Below the pieces are notes generated by a model. That model saw nothing but the letters and a program-made list of their open reading frames with translations. It did not search any database and was not told the origin of the DNA. Of a stretch of 17,220 bases of DNA, positions 16,156 through 17,220 are shown piece by piece (the stretch's first letter is position 1; each line of letters opens with the position of its first letter). Position numbers and translations under genes: made by a program. The stretch covers positions 1 through 17,220 of the forward strand of contig CAYWVO010000055.1 of NCBI GenBank assembly GCA_964461835.1. The letters run 5' to 3'. The stretch comes from CAYWVO01 sp964461835. GTDB lineage: Bacteria > Zixibacteria > MSB-5A5 > WJJR01 > JAJRUJ01.

Positions 16156-16186
16156 TTGATTGCGATCACTGCCGGTGTAATATAAG
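16156..16186 (+). promoter_or_regulatory. Possible promoter for the AIM24-like gene
   Basis: In the 125-base gap after the methyltransferase gene, TTGATT at 16156-16161 is followed after 16 bases by TAATAT (16178-16183), with an overlapping TATAAG at 16181-16186. It lies about 80 bases before the next start. The match is moderate. The octamer ACTGCCGG also occurs twice in this gap (near 16168 and 16191). Confidence 0.3.
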
Positions 16187-16261
16187 AACTACTGCCGGCC
16201 GAACAGCTCAACCGAGATAACACACCAGAAATGAAATAGGAAATGATGGAGACGACGGACT

Positions 16262-17026
16262 ATGGCGGATGTGATTGATTATCGAATTATCGGCGACGAC
16301 ATGCAAATGGTGGAAATTGAACTCGATCCCTCCGAAACCGTCCGCGCGGAGGCCGGGGCGATGATGTTCATGGAACATGGTATCAAAATGCAGACCGGCA
16401 CGGAAGGCGGGATCTTTAAGGGCCTTAAACGCATGGTCACGGGAGAAAGCTTTTTTATCACTAGCTTTCTGAATACCGGAAAGAACAAGAGCCGTGTATC
16501 CTTTGCCGCACCCTATCCCGGCAAGATCATCCCCCTCGATCTGGGTCGAGTCGGCGGACAGTTCATGTGCCAGAAAGACGCGTTTTTGTGTGCGGCCAAA
16601 GGAATTGAAATTGACGTCGCCTTCACCAAACGGATGGGCGCCGGCCTCTTCGGCGGGGAGGGATTCATCCTGCAACGACTGGAAGGGGACGGGATGGCGT
16701 TTCTGCACGCCGGCGGCACAATTCTCGAACGCACGCTCGCCGAGAACGAAACGTTGCGAGTCGATACCGGCTGTCTGGTTGCGTTTGCCCCGACGGTCAG
16801 TTACGATATCCAGTTCATTGGCGGGTTCAAAAATGCTTTGTTCGGCGGCGAGGGGCTATTCACCGCTAATCTCCGCGGGCCGGGATTAATCTACCTGCAG
16901 TCACTGCCGTTTTCCCGCTTGGCCGATCGCATGAAAGCAGCCGCCGGCTGGTCGCAAAAAGGAGAACAAAAAGGCGTCGGCGGAATCGGCGGCAAGCTGT
17001 TCGGTGGCATCCTCCAGGGGGATTAA
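16262..17026 (+). CDS. TIGR00266/AIM24 family protein
   Basis: This 254-residue protein matches the AIM24-like family: an N-terminal YRIIGDDMQMVEIELDPSE with a following AEAGAMMFM block, then GESFFITSF, the DLGRVGGQFMCQKDAFLC strand region, GEGFILQRLEGDG, and a glycine-rich end (GGIGGKLFGGIL). The fold is a double-stranded beta arrangement; the yeast homologue Aim24 is mitochondrial and affects inner-membrane organisation, while bacterial members are uncharacterised. No signal peptide or membrane segment is visible. ATG 16262 has TGGAG at 16247-16251, ten bases upstream. It is likely a single-gene unit, with its own possible promoter upstream and a strong terminator downstream. Confidence 0.9.
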   Translation: MADVIDYRIIGDDMQMVEIELDPSETVRAEAGAMMFMEHGIKMQTGTEGGIFKGLKRMVTGESFFITSFLNTGKNKSRVSFAAPYPGKIIPLDLGRVGGQFMCQKDAFLCAAKGIEIDVAFTKRMGAGLFGGEGFILQRLEGDGMAFLHAGGTILERTLAENETLRVDTGCLVAFAPTVSYDIQFIGGFKNALFGGEGLFTANLRGPGLIYLQSLPFSRLADRMKAAAGWSQKGEQKGVGGIGGKLFGGILQGD

Positions 17027-17051
17027 TCTTTGCTAACCATAACCTCATCCC

Positions 17052-17085
17052 ACCGCGGGAATCACCATTCCCGCTGGTTCTTTCT
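17052..17085 (+). terminator. Intrinsic terminator after the AIM24-like gene
   Basis: GCGGGAAT at 17055-17062 pairs perfectly with ATTCCCGC at 17067-17074 around a CACC loop, and ACC/GGT extends the stem past one bulged T. The run TCTTTCT follows. This is a good Rho-independent terminator 26 bases after the stop codon. Confidence 0.8.
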
Positions 17086-17220
17086 GGCGTGAATGGCGAA
17101 ATGACCAGAATGACAAATCATTAACCCAACGCCAGTCTTTTCGCCAGCGGCCCCTTGACTATCACAACTAGCCCGCATATTTCATGAGTAAGTCCGTAGC
17201 GGTCAGTTGGTGGTGAAAGA
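17086..17220. other. End region, possible minus-strand gene tail
   Basis: No plus-strand gene is supported; an ATG at 17184 meets a stop after ten codons. On the minus strand one frame is open from the window edge to TAA at 17121-17123 (about 32 codons, ending VKGPLAKRLALG), and another ends at TAG at 17168-17170. Either could be the C-terminus of a convergent gene, but both are too short to be significant. Confidence 0.25.

Noticed and set aside
1..17220. CRISPR arrays, insertion sequences, tRNA or rRNA genes
   Set aside because: No regularly spaced repeats, transposase motifs, terminal inverted repeats or tRNA-like cloverleafs were seen on reading the window.

Overview
This window suggests a Gram-negative, environmental bacterium of moderate GC content. 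A secreted beta-barrel-like protein ending in Phe points to an outer membrane. The two large membrane Ser/Thr kinases with TolB/FlgO-like and TPR regions are typical of Acidobacteriota, Gemmatimonadota and FCB-group lineages such as Zixibacteria. The phylum is an inference; no rRNA, tRNA, mobile element or CRISPR array is visible to settle it.

Layout. (1) Positions 1-78 may hold the tail of an upstream gene. (2) At 156-2822 lies a membrane Ser/Thr kinase with a TPR C-terminus, followed by a small cupredoxin-like protein without a signal peptide (2891-3202) and a secreted beta-barrel-like protein (3480-4232). (3) At 4341-9590 is a tight five-gene run: an ATP-grasp ligase fused to a degenerate M20-type peptidase domain, a gamma-glutamyltransferase homologue without a signal peptide, an N-formylglutamate amidohydrolase family protein, an 88-residue orphan MscS C-terminal domain, and an RDD membrane protein. 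The first four are joined by short overlaps. (4) A divergent type III PLP decarboxylase (9612-10919) lies on the minus strand, converging on that run. (5) A second kinase of the same architecture (11156-13768) starts a plus-strand unit with a secreted C69 dipeptidase and a class I methyltransferase. (6) A TIGR00266/AIM24 protein (16262-17026) is closed by a clear intrinsic terminator at 17052-17085.

How the genes may work together. The centre of interest is the 4341-9590 unit. It puts an amide-forming ATP-grasp domain, a probably dead peptidase domain fused to it, an Ntn-hydrolase of the GGT family and an amidohydrolase into one cytoplasmic context. Key substrate-binding or metal-binding residues have been replaced in both the M20 and GGT modules, so textbook roles (D-Ala-D-Ala synthesis, M20 hydrolysis, glutathione turnover) do not fit well. 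A cytosolic pathway that makes, remodels or salvages an unusual amino-acid conjugate or short peptide is a reasonable hypothesis, with the nearby decarboxylase and C69 dipeptidase as possible partners. It is a hypothesis only; the sequence does not identify a substrate.
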